NCBI GenBank assembly: GCA_964607755.1
Contig: CAZSMC010000094.1
Span: 1-13,634, forward strand
Length of the DNA: 13,634 bases
Origin: CAZSMC01 sp964607755
Lineage (GTDB): Bacteria > Zhuqueibacterota > Zhuqueibacteria > Residuimicrobiales > Krinioviventaceae
Direction: 5' to 3'
Part shown: one piece after another, positions 1-5,568 of the stretch
Numbering within the stretch: position 1 is the first letter of the stretch
How the letters are laid out: every line of letters begins with the position of its first letter
The notes under the pieces: model-generated
Told to the model about the DNA's origin: nothing
The model's database searches: none
Seen by the model: the letters and a program-made list of their open reading frames with translations, nothing else
Position numbers and translations under genes: made by a program

Positions 1-1
1 G

Positions 2-595
2 GATTTTGGCAATACGGTGAACGAGTTGTTTTTCACAGAGGATGACCGCTATCTGCTGGCAGTCGGACACGGCGCGGTCAAGGTGTACGATGCTTCGGAT
101 TGGTCGTTGACGCAAACCCTGAAACCGGACTATTGGGTGATTTTTACCAGCGGTGTCTTTTCCCCGGACGGCAAATATGTCATTGCTGTGGGACAGGGTG
201 GCACCTCGCGCGGTAATGTATATCTGTGGGAATGGAAAACCGGCGAACTGGTCAAGATGTTCAATCACACCGGCAAGAAAATTGAATCGATTTCCTGGCA
301 TCCCAACGGCCGGTACATTGCCCACGCCGGGCACGATCCGTACATTTACGTTTACCGTCTCGCCGATATTTTGCGCTATAGCAACGATTATATTCCCGTG
401 GCTCATAAAGTGTGGGCGAGTGACAATGCAGAATATATTGATTTCAACGCCGACGGCAGCTTTTTGTGCAGCGCCCATCAGAACGGCTTGGTTAAATTAT
501 GGGTATGGATGAGCGAAGAAGCCAATCTGAACGCCCGCCGGCATCAGTGGATTAAACAGCAACAAGAAAAAGCGCAAAAGTCAATCAATCAATAA
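2..595 (+). CDS. WD40-repeat beta-propeller protein, 5'-truncated (C-terminal ~197 aa)
   Basis: The frame is open from base 2 to the TAA at 593-595, so the true start lies upstream of the window; the GTG at 17 is only the first possible internal start. The translation shows about four propeller blades, each with the WD40 pattern of a 'SPDGKY', 'HPNGRY' or 'NADGSF' turn, followed by small/hydrophobic residues and a terminal Y/W-containing strand such as 'VYLWEW', 'IYVYRL' and 'VKLWVW'. The protein ends in a charged, Gln/Lys-rich helix ('RRHQWIKQQQEKAQKS'), which is not propeller. WD40 domains are scaffolds for protein contacts; no catalytic motif is visible. It lies 10 nt upstream of the enolase-superfamily gene on the same strand, so it probably shares its transcript. 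Whether it has a signal peptide or an N-terminal partner domain cannot be seen. The family call is secure; the function is unknown. Confidence 0.85.
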   Translation, partial: DFGNTVNELFFTEDDRYLLAVGHGAVKVYDASDWSLTQTLKPDYWVIFTSGVFSPDGKYVIAVGQGGTSRGNVYLWEWKTGELVKMFNHTGKKIESISWHPNGRYIAHAGHDPYIYVYRLADILRYSNDYIPVAHKVWASDNAEYIDFNADGSFLCSAHQNGLVKLWVWMSEEANLNARRHQWIKQQQEKAQKSINQ

Positions 596-605
596 GAGGT
601 GAATA

Positions 606-1859
606 ATGAATCGGCGATCATTTTTCAAAACATCTGTGGCAGCCGGAATGGCTGGCGCCATGGCGCAAACAGTGCTGGCCAGCCCGGCAAAACCATCCTA
701 CCAAATATTGGATGAAATACTGGAAAAACCTGTGCTCAATAAAAATTTATTCAGCGATCCGGTTATCATCGATTCGCTTGAATTACTGCATTACCAGGGC
801 AATTTTATTGTGCGGGTGCGGTCAAAAGACGGTGCTGAAGGATTGTCAGTCAGCAACAACATGCACATGAAATATATGTACACCATTCTGCTCAGCGAAG
901 TGATGCCATTTTTTCTGGATAAAGATGCCCGTGATCTGGACGCACTTGTAGATGGCGTGTATATTTGGGATAGTAATTACAAGTTGCAGGGATTGGCACT
1001 CTGGATTCCGGTTGCAACAGTCGAATTTGCGATATTGGATATGCTTGGTCGTATAGCTAGGAAATCCATCGGTGAACTGATCGGGACCATCCACAACAAG
1101 GAAATCGCTGTTTATCAAGCCAATAATTTCCGCGGCACATCGGCTGAAGAAAGCATCCGGCGAATCAAAGAGCGAGTCCAGGAAACAGGCACCCGGGCGG
1201 TAAAGTTCAAAGTCGGTGGCCGCATGAACAATCCGGAAGAGCCTCCCGGCCGCTCGGAAAAATTGATTCCGCTGGTGCGCAAAGCCTTTGGTGATGACAT
1301 GACAATCTATGCCGATGCCAATGGTTCTTACGATATCCGGAAAGCGATTCGAATCGGCACAGTAATGGAAGAATACGAGTTTGACTTTTTCGAAGAACCG
1401 TGTCCGTTTGACTGGCTGGAAGAAACCAAAGCAGTTGCAGATGCATTGTCGATTCCCGTTGCCGGTGGCGAACAAACTCACAGTATGCACGATTTTCGCT
1501 GGATGATCGGCAATAACGCTGTTCAGATAGTGCAGCCGGATATGTTTTATTTCGGCGGCATGATCCGTTCGATGCGAGTAGCTCGTATGGGAGCGGCGGC
1601 TGCAATGCCATGCGTGCCGCATATTTCAGGGTCCGGCCTTGGGTATCTTTATATGTTGCACTTTGTCTCTGCTGTTGCCAATGCCGGACCTTACCACGAG
1701 TTCAAAGGTTTGAATGAACAAATACCGATGCAATGCAAAACCTCATCATTGACCAGTGAGAACGGTGTGGTGAAAGTGCCTACGGGTCCCGGACTCGGAG
1801 TAGAGATTGATCCGGATTTTATTAAAAAACATACACTCGTTAAACAAAAATATCACTAA
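606..1859 (+). CDS. Tat-exported enolase-superfamily enzyme, mandelate racemase / sugar-acid dehydratase type
   Basis: The 417-aa protein begins with a twin-arginine signal (MNRRSFFK, then a hydrophobic AAGMAGAMA stretch and a likely cleavage after 'VLASPA'), so it should act outside the cytoplasm. The rest is a full enolase-superfamily enzyme: an N-terminal capping domain (about residues 50-160) and a barrel with KxK at 200-202 (KFK), metal ligands D237, E263 and E289, the D312/H339 dyad (in QPD and PHISGSG), and E365. The spacings D-E-E-D-H (26, 26, 23, 27) equal those of mandelate racemase D195/E221/E247/D270/H297, placing it in the mandelate-racemase subgroup. Members abstract the alpha proton of a hydroxy-carboxylate, giving racemisation or, more often, dehydration of acid sugars to 2-keto-3-deoxy acids. 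The substrate cannot be read from sequence. The start is fixed by the Tat motif and by AGAGGTG at 595-601. The two transporter genes downstream suggest the substrate or product is a carboxylate taken up or exchanged. Confidence 0.9.
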   Translation: MNRRSFFKTSVAAGMAGAMAQTVLASPAKPSYQILDEILEKPVLNKNLFSDPVIIDSLELLHYQGNFIVRVRSKDGAEGLSVSNNMHMKYMYTILLSEVMPFFLDKDARDLDALVDGVYIWDSNYKLQGLALWIPVATVEFAILDMLGRIARKSIGELIGTIHNKEIAVYQANNFRGTSAEESIRRIKERVQETGTRAVKFKVGGRMNNPEEPPGRSEKLIPLVRKAFGDDMTIYADANGSYDIRKAIRIGTVMEEYEFDFFEEPCPFDWLEETKAVADALSIPVAGGEQTHSMHDFRWMIGNNAVQIVQPDMFYFGGMIRSMRVARMGAAAAMPCVPHISGSGLGYLYMLHFVSAVANAGPYHEFKGLNEQIPMQCKTSSLTSENGVVKVPTGPGLGVEIDPDFIKKHTLVKQKYH

Positions 1860-1876
1860 TTCTCAAGAAGGTTCTG

Positions 1877-3280
1877 ATGAATAAAAAAATATTACCCTGG
1901 GTGGTTACCTGTGCAACGTTTTTGATTATTTGGTTTATCCCCGAACCAAATGGTGTGTCGACCGATGCCTGGCACTTGCTTGCGATTTTTGTGGCCACGA
2001 TTGTCGGAATCATTACAAAGCCGCTGCCCATGGGGGCAGTGGCGATTATCGGTATCACGGTCACGGTTATCACAGGGACACTGACAATTACAGAAAGTCT
2101 CAGCGGATTCAGTAATCGTGTTATCTGGCTGATTGTGATGGCCTTTTTTATTTCCCGCGGATTTATTAAAACCGGACTTGGGCAGCGGATCGCCTATATG
2201 TTTATGAAGCTGTTGGGCCGTAAAACACTTGGCCTGGCGTACGGTATGGTCGCGACCGATCTTGTGCTTGCCCCGGCTATCCCCAGTATCACGGCGCGTT
2301 CCGGTGGTGTGCTGTTTCCGGTTCTGCGGTCGATTGCCCACATTTACCAGAGTCATCCTGAAGACGGCACAGCTCGAAAAATTGGCGCCTATCTGATTAA
2401 AACATCCTTTCAGGGCACGGTCATTACTGGCGCCATGTTTTTAACCGGCATGGCTGCCAACCCGTTGGCTGTCAAGCTGGCAGGTGATCTTGGCGTCGAC
2501 ATTTCCTGGAGTTTATGGGCATTAGCCGCTGTGGTGCCGGGATTCCTGAGTCTTTTATGCGTGCCCTTTGTGCTGTATAAACTTTATCCTCCGGAAATAA
2601 AGGAAACGCCCGAAGCCGCTGCACTGGCAGAAAAACAATTGAACAGCATGGGAAAGATGTCACGTAGTGAATATATTATGCTGTTCACGTTTATTCTTTT
2701 GCTCATTTTGTGGATCTTTGGGCGTGTGCTAAACTTGCACAGCGCATCCGCAGCGCTGGTGGGACTTGTGATTCTTCTGGTCAGCGGTGTATTGACCTGG
2801 GATGATATTCTCAATGAAAAGGGCGCGTGGAATACACTCGTCTGGTTTGCCGCTCTGGTGATGATGGCTTCGTATCTCAACACACTCGGACTCATTCCCT
2901 GGTTCGGCGAGACAGTTGGCCAGCTCCTGACGAGTCTGCCCTGGATGGGCGCGTTTTTACTGTTAAGTCTGATTTATTTTTACAGCCACTATTTTTTCGC
3001 CAGCAGCACTGCTCACGTTAGCTCGATGTACCTGCCTTTTCTGGCTGTCGCTTTGACAGTTCAAACCCCTGCTTTGCTGGCGGCGTTAGTGTTGGCGTTT
3101 TTCAGCAACTTGTTCGGCAGCCTAACTCATTATAGTATGGGGCCGGCGCCGGTGATGTTCGGTTCCGGCTATGTTGAAATGGGAGATTGGTGGAAGATGG
3201 GTGGCATTATTAGTGTGCTCAATATTTTAATCTGGCTGGGCGTTGGCGGATTATGGTGGAAACTGATTGGAATTTGGTAA
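1877..3280 (+). CDS. DASS/SLC13-family anion transporter, CitT/TtdT/2-oxoglutarate-malate translocator clade
   Basis: The 467-aa, strongly hydrophobic protein has many membrane segments and short polar loops. Clade-specific motifs are visible: 'KPLPMGAVAIIGI' (48-60), 'APAIPSITARSGG' (132-144), 'SHYFFASSTAHVSSM' (370-384) and 'LTHYSMGPAPVMFGSGY' (416-432). These correspond to the two substrate/sodium-binding hairpin regions of the DASS fold as they appear in CitT (citrate/succinate), TtdT (tartrate/succinate) and plant plastid 2-oxoglutarate/malate translocators. Characterised members of that clade are mostly di/tricarboxylate exchangers in the inner membrane. The length matches the family (about 470-490 aa). 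The start ATG follows AAGAAGG at 1865-1871. It lies 17 nt after the enolase-superfamily gene and 18 nt before a second DASS gene, so co-transcription is likely. The substrate is not determinable here; a dicarboxylate is the best guess. Confidence 0.9.
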   Translation: MNKKILPWVVTCATFLIIWFIPEPNGVSTDAWHLLAIFVATIVGIITKPLPMGAVAIIGITVTVITGTLTITESLSGFSNRVIWLIVMAFFISRGFIKTGLGQRIAYMFMKLLGRKTLGLAYGMVATDLVLAPAIPSITARSGGVLFPVLRSIAHIYQSHPEDGTARKIGAYLIKTSFQGTVITGAMFLTGMAANPLAVKLAGDLGVDISWSLWALAAVVPGFLSLLCVPFVLYKLYPPEIKETPEAAALAEKQLNSMGKMSRSEYIMLFTFILLLILWIFGRVLNLHSASAALVGLVILLVSGVLTWDDILNEKGAWNTLVWFAALVMMASYLNTLGLIPWFGETVGQLLTSLPWMGAFLLLSLIYFYSHYFFASSTAHVSSMYLPFLAVALTVQTPALLAALVLAFFSNLFGSLTHYSMGPAPVMFGSGYVEMGDWWKMGGIISVLNILIWLGVGGLWWKLIGIW

Positions 3281-3298
3281 ACGGAAACGATTATTTGT

Positions 3299-4807
3299 AT
3301 GACAAAAAAAGAACGACAACATCAAACAACGAACTCGCAACAAAAACGTTTCGAGAAACGAAAATATATAGGATTATTAAGCGGACCGGTCTTTTTCATT
3401 TTTTTGATGCTTCTGCCGGCTCCTCTGGATATGCCGGAAGACGCATGGCGAACGGCAGCCGTGGCCTGTTTAATGGCTATTTTCTGGATCACTGAAGCAC
3501 TTCCCATACCGGCTACGGCATTGCTGCCGCTGGTGCTGTTTCCTTTGCTAGGCATCACGTCCATGGATGATGCTGCTCAGCCGTATGCGAATCCACTGAT
3601 ATTTTTATTCATGGGCGGGTTTATCATTGCCCTGGGTATGCAGCGATGGAATTTGCACCGCCGTCTGGCGTTGAATATCATTCGGGTGATGGGCATGCAT
3701 CCCAGATCGATTGTCGCCAGTTTTATGATCGCCACGGCGTTTCTCAGCATGTGGGTGAGTAACACGGCCACCACCATGATGATGATGCCAATCGGATTGT
3801 CGGTTATCGAACTGGCGCGCACCAACGGCGGTAAAAAAGATTTGCATCAATTTTCTCTGGCGCTGATGTTGGGCATCGCTTATGCCGCTAATATTGGCGG
3901 CATCGGCACGCTTATTGGCACCCCGCCAAATGCACTGCTGGCAGGTTTTATGAAAGAGACCTATGGCTATCAAATAAGCTTTGTCAAATGGCTTAGCGTT
4001 GGCGGTCCAATGGTCCTGATAGGTTTGCCGATCGGATATGTCATTTTAACCCGTCTTGCTTTTCGCCTGAATATGTCGTCGTTAGATGGCGGAGAACAGT
4101 TTATTCACGATGAATTAAAAAAGATGGGCCCTATTGCTTATGCTGAAAAAATCGTCGGAGTGGTGTTCCTTGCGGTAGCTTTTCTATGGATCACGCGTCC
4201 GTTGATTACAGCTTTAATACCGGACCTTTCAGATGCCAATATCGCTATGATAGGTGCGGTGGCGCTTTTTGTTATTCCTGTCAATTTATCCCGGGGCGAA
4301 TTTGTCATGGACTGGGAAACGGCTAAAAAATGTCCCTGGGGAGTGTTGTTGCTATTTGGCGGTGGTTTATCCCTGGCGAATGCCATCAACCAAAGTGGCC
4401 TGGCGACCTGGATCGGCCAAAGTCTTGGGCACATTCAATTGTTGCCTGTTATACTCATTATTTTACTCATCACCCTGGCTGTCAGCTTGCTCACTGAGTT
4501 GACCAGCAACACAGCCACTGCCGCTACCTTTTTACCGATTATGGCTTCGCTGGCCATCGGCATTGGCGAAAATCCTTTGTTGCTGGTTGTCCCGACAGCC
4601 CTTGCTGCAAGCTGCGCATTTATGTTGCCGGTCGCCACACCGCCGAATGCGATCGTCTATGGCAGCGGCCATATCAAAATTCCGGAAATGGTCAAAGCGG
4701 GTTTGCTGATAAAAATATTGTTTATTGTATTGGCAACTTTTATTGCCTACTTGCTGGTTACAAAAGCCTTTCACGTGACTCTGGGTGAGCTGCCTGCATG
4801 GTTATGA
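3299..4807 (+). CDS. DASS/SLC13-family sodium:dicarboxylate (INDY/SdcS-like) symporter
   Basis: The 502-aa polytopic membrane protein carries the duplicated INDY-type signature: SNT at 154-156 ('SNTATTMMMMP') with TPPN at 208-211 ('GTLIGTPPN'), and again SNT at 403-405 ('ELTSNTATAATFLP') with TPPN at 447-450 ('LPVATPPNAIVYGSG'). In VcINDY and related transporters the SNT motifs bind the carboxylates and the neighbouring Thr-Pro regions help form the sodium sites. Characterised relatives import succinate, malate, fumarate or citrate with sodium. The first ~22 residues form a charged cytoplasmic tail (MTKKERQHQTTNSQQKRFEK) before the first membrane segment. No good Shine-Dalgarno precedes the ATG, so translation may depend on coupling to the gene 18 nt upstream. 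Both halves and all four motifs are intact, so it should be functional. It is the last gene of the run; about 200 nt follow before a strong hairpin. Confidence 0.91.
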   Translation: MTKKERQHQTTNSQQKRFEKRKYIGLLSGPVFFIFLMLLPAPLDMPEDAWRTAAVACLMAIFWITEALPIPATALLPLVLFPLLGITSMDDAAQPYANPLIFLFMGGFIIALGMQRWNLHRRLALNIIRVMGMHPRSIVASFMIATAFLSMWVSNTATTMMMMPIGLSVIELARTNGGKKDLHQFSLALMLGIAYAANIGGIGTLIGTPPNALLAGFMKETYGYQISFVKWLSVGGPMVLIGLPIGYVILTRLAFRLNMSSLDGGEQFIHDELKKMGPIAYAEKIVGVVFLAVAFLWITRPLITALIPDLSDANIAMIGAVALFVIPVNLSRGEFVMDWETAKKCPWGVLLLFGGGLSLANAINQSGLATWIGQSLGHIQLLPVILIILLITLAVSLLTELTSNTATAATFLPIMASLAIGIGENPLLLVVPTALAASCAFMLPVATPPNAIVYGSGHIKIPEMVKAGLLIKILFIVLATFIAYLLVTKAFHVTLGELPAWL

Positions 4808-5003
4808 ATTTAAAACTGATGTAACTGCTGTTTATGACGCATTTTCAATCCCTAACAAGTTTCGTAGATAATGCAGGTTACAACAGAATTTGCCAGAGCC
4901 TACGCCTCGCCGGACCCGGCTAAAGTAAAGCGATACATTAATTTGAGTGATTCCTGAACTCATTATTGAATTTAGTAGATAAATCGCCCCTGTGATTTTA
5001 AAA
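4808..5003. other. Intergenic spacer without a recognisable gene
   Basis: This is the first part of a 760-nt stretch without an intact gene. It holds one 28-codon ATG reading frame on the plus strand (4871-4957) with no ribosome-binding site, and a short GCCGG/CCGGC inverted repeat with a 2-nt spacer (4909-4920). I see no terminator directly after the transporter gene, no tRNA-like fold and no homology I recognise. Confidence 0.5.
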
Positions 5004-5034
5004 AGCGCCCCGGAATAGATGATTCCGGGGCGCT
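5004..5034. terminator. Strong 13-bp hairpin, probable transcription terminator (better for minus-strand transcripts)
   Basis: AGCGCCCCGGAAT (5004-5016) pairs perfectly with ATTCCGGGGCGCT (5022-5034) around the loop AGATG. On the plus strand no T-run follows (ATCACAC), so it would be an imperfect terminator for the transporter operon about 200 nt upstream. On the minus strand the stem runs straight into TTTT, a better intrinsic-terminator arrangement, and a decayed minus-strand coding end (stop at 5057-5059) lies 22 nt before it. It may therefore have belonged to that lost gene and now serve both directions. Confidence 0.65.
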
Positions 5035-5056
5035 ATCACACTAAAGAGTCTATGTT

Positions 5057-5221
5057 TTATTTCTTCTTATGCATCAACATTATCCTGGTTTTAGGGAACT
5101 ATCATTTAGACAGTCCATTGTTTTTATACATTACAAAACCAGCTTTTAAATATGTCTTAACAGGGGAGCCTAACGTTTGTAAAAAGTAAAAGCTCACTGA
5201 TGGGAGAAAAACTTTGCAGCA
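5057..5221 (-). pseudogene. Decayed 3' end of a gene with a T9SS-type sorting tail (minus strand)
   Basis: One minus-strand frame reads from a stop at 5222-5224 down to a TAA at 5057-5059, interrupted only by two adjacent stops, TGA (5102-5104) and TAG (5099-5101). The translation just before the double stop is 'KAGFVMYKNNGLSK' and just after it 'FPKTRIMLMHKKK'. Together these resemble the end of type A T9SS sorting domains, where '(S/A)GxYxYxLxxG' is followed by 'FxKTxKMxLxK'. A strong hairpin followed by TTTT lies just downstream in the minus direction (5034-5001), as expected for a real gene end. The upstream part of the gene is missing; the palindromic element at 5185-5386 overlaps the 5' side of the remnant and may have disrupted it. 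The match is short and judged by eye, so this remains tentative. Confidence 0.35.
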
Positions 5222-5386
5222 TTACAAAAAATGGCTAAAGCCCGTTATGTTGAGAGGTCATATTTAACCCCGAGCTAAAGCTCGGGGCAATATTATAGCC
5301 CCGACTTTTAAGTTGTTATTGAGATTCTTTAATAGGCACTTTAGTGCCCATATATTAAAACTTCCACCCTAGACTGAGCTTTTACT
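5185..5386. mobile_element. 202-bp palindromic element, MITE-like or REP/BIME-like, no coding capacity
   Basis: The ends are perfect 12-bp inverted repeats, AGTAAAAGCTCA at 5185-5196 and TGAGCTTTTACT at 5375-5386; similarity continues inward imperfectly (about 16 of 21 positions). Both ends are flanked by GTAAAA (5179-5184 and 5387-5392), a candidate 6-bp target-site duplication, although GTAAAA also occurs within the terminal repeat and the area is A-rich. Inside are four hairpins in mirror order: GGC-TAAA-GCC (5233-5242), CCCCGAGC-TAAA-GCTCGGGG (5268-5287), CGACT-TTTA-AGTTG (5302-5315, one G-T pair) and GGCAC-TTTA-GTGCC (5335-5348). Two loops read TAAA and two TTTA, so the halves are inverted relative to one another. 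From memory, 'GCTAAAGC' hairpins followed by GGGGCAAT are common dispersed repeats in Bacteroidota-type genomes, but I cannot verify copies here. There is no transposase, so it would be non-autonomous. Confidence 0.5.
5268..5287. repeat. Perfect 8-bp hairpin with TAAA loop inside the palindromic element
   Basis: CCCCGAGC (5268-5275) pairs with GCTCGGGG (5280-5287) around TAAA. The downstream arm is also part of a second inverted pair, TCGGGGC (5282-5288) with GCCCCGA (5298-5304), so two alternative folds compete at the centre of the element. No T-run follows, so it is not a conventional terminator. Confidence 0.7.
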
Positions 5387-5557
5387 GTAAAAAAATAATT
5401 TGGTTTGCATTTTTAATTTTTTTTGTTATTTTCATACTAAATTTAACTTTTATAAAAGTTTATTCCTAAACGTGCCAACAATGTGCAGCCACTGTATTAT
5501 GAAAAGCAGCATATCCTTTTGGGAAGCAGTCAAGTCTGACCCTCACATTTAAATTGC
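5387..5557. other. AT-rich leader upstream of the first T9SS-tail gene; promoter expected but not resolved
   Basis: The segment from 5387 to about 5460 is extremely A/T-rich (runs of A and T, then TTTATAAAAG near 5450), followed by a mixed-composition stretch up to the ribosome-binding site. The next gene is separated from the upstream operon by 760 nt and must have its own promoter, and this is the likely place. I could not find a -35/-10 pair with acceptable spacing, nor a good TAnnTTTG Bacteroidetes-type -7 element, so no position is assigned. Confidence 0.35.
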
Positions 5558-5564
5558 AGGAGGG
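5558..5564 (+). promoter_or_regulatory. Shine-Dalgarno AGGAGGG that sets the start at ATG 5569
   Basis: AGGAGGG lies 4 nt before ATG 5569, which begins MKKRVLFF, a normal signal-peptide start. An in-frame TTG at 5554 precedes the Shine-Dalgarno and would give a longer product, but it has no ribosome-binding site of its own. Confidence 0.8.
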
Positions 5565-5568
5565 AACA

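Noticed and set aside
846..1622. 258-codon minus-strand open frame opposite the enolase-superfamily gene
   Set aside because: The plus-strand frame has a complete, correctly spaced active site; the antisense translation is Cys/His-rich without domain pattern, typical of a shadow frame.
1892..2356. 154-codon minus-strand open frame inside the first transporter gene
   Set aside because: It lies fully within a well-supported transporter and its translation is a low-order mix of polar residues (many His, Asn, Arg), typical of antisense of hydrophobic codons.
4909..4920. GCCGG-AC-CCGGC inverted repeat as a terminator of the transporter operon
   Set aside because: A 5-bp stem with a 2-nt loop is sterically poor and no T-run follows.
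5233..5348. CRISPR array or riboswitch suggested by the repeated short hairpins
   Set aside because: Hairpins differ in stem sequence, spacing is irregular and their orientation is mirror-symmetric; this matches a palindromic element rather than direct repeats with spacers or a conserved aptamer.
5554..5568. TTG start extending the first T9SS-tail protein by five residues
   Set aside because: The TTG precedes the AGGAGGG ribosome-binding site and would place extra charged residues before a normal signal peptide; ATG 5569 is better.
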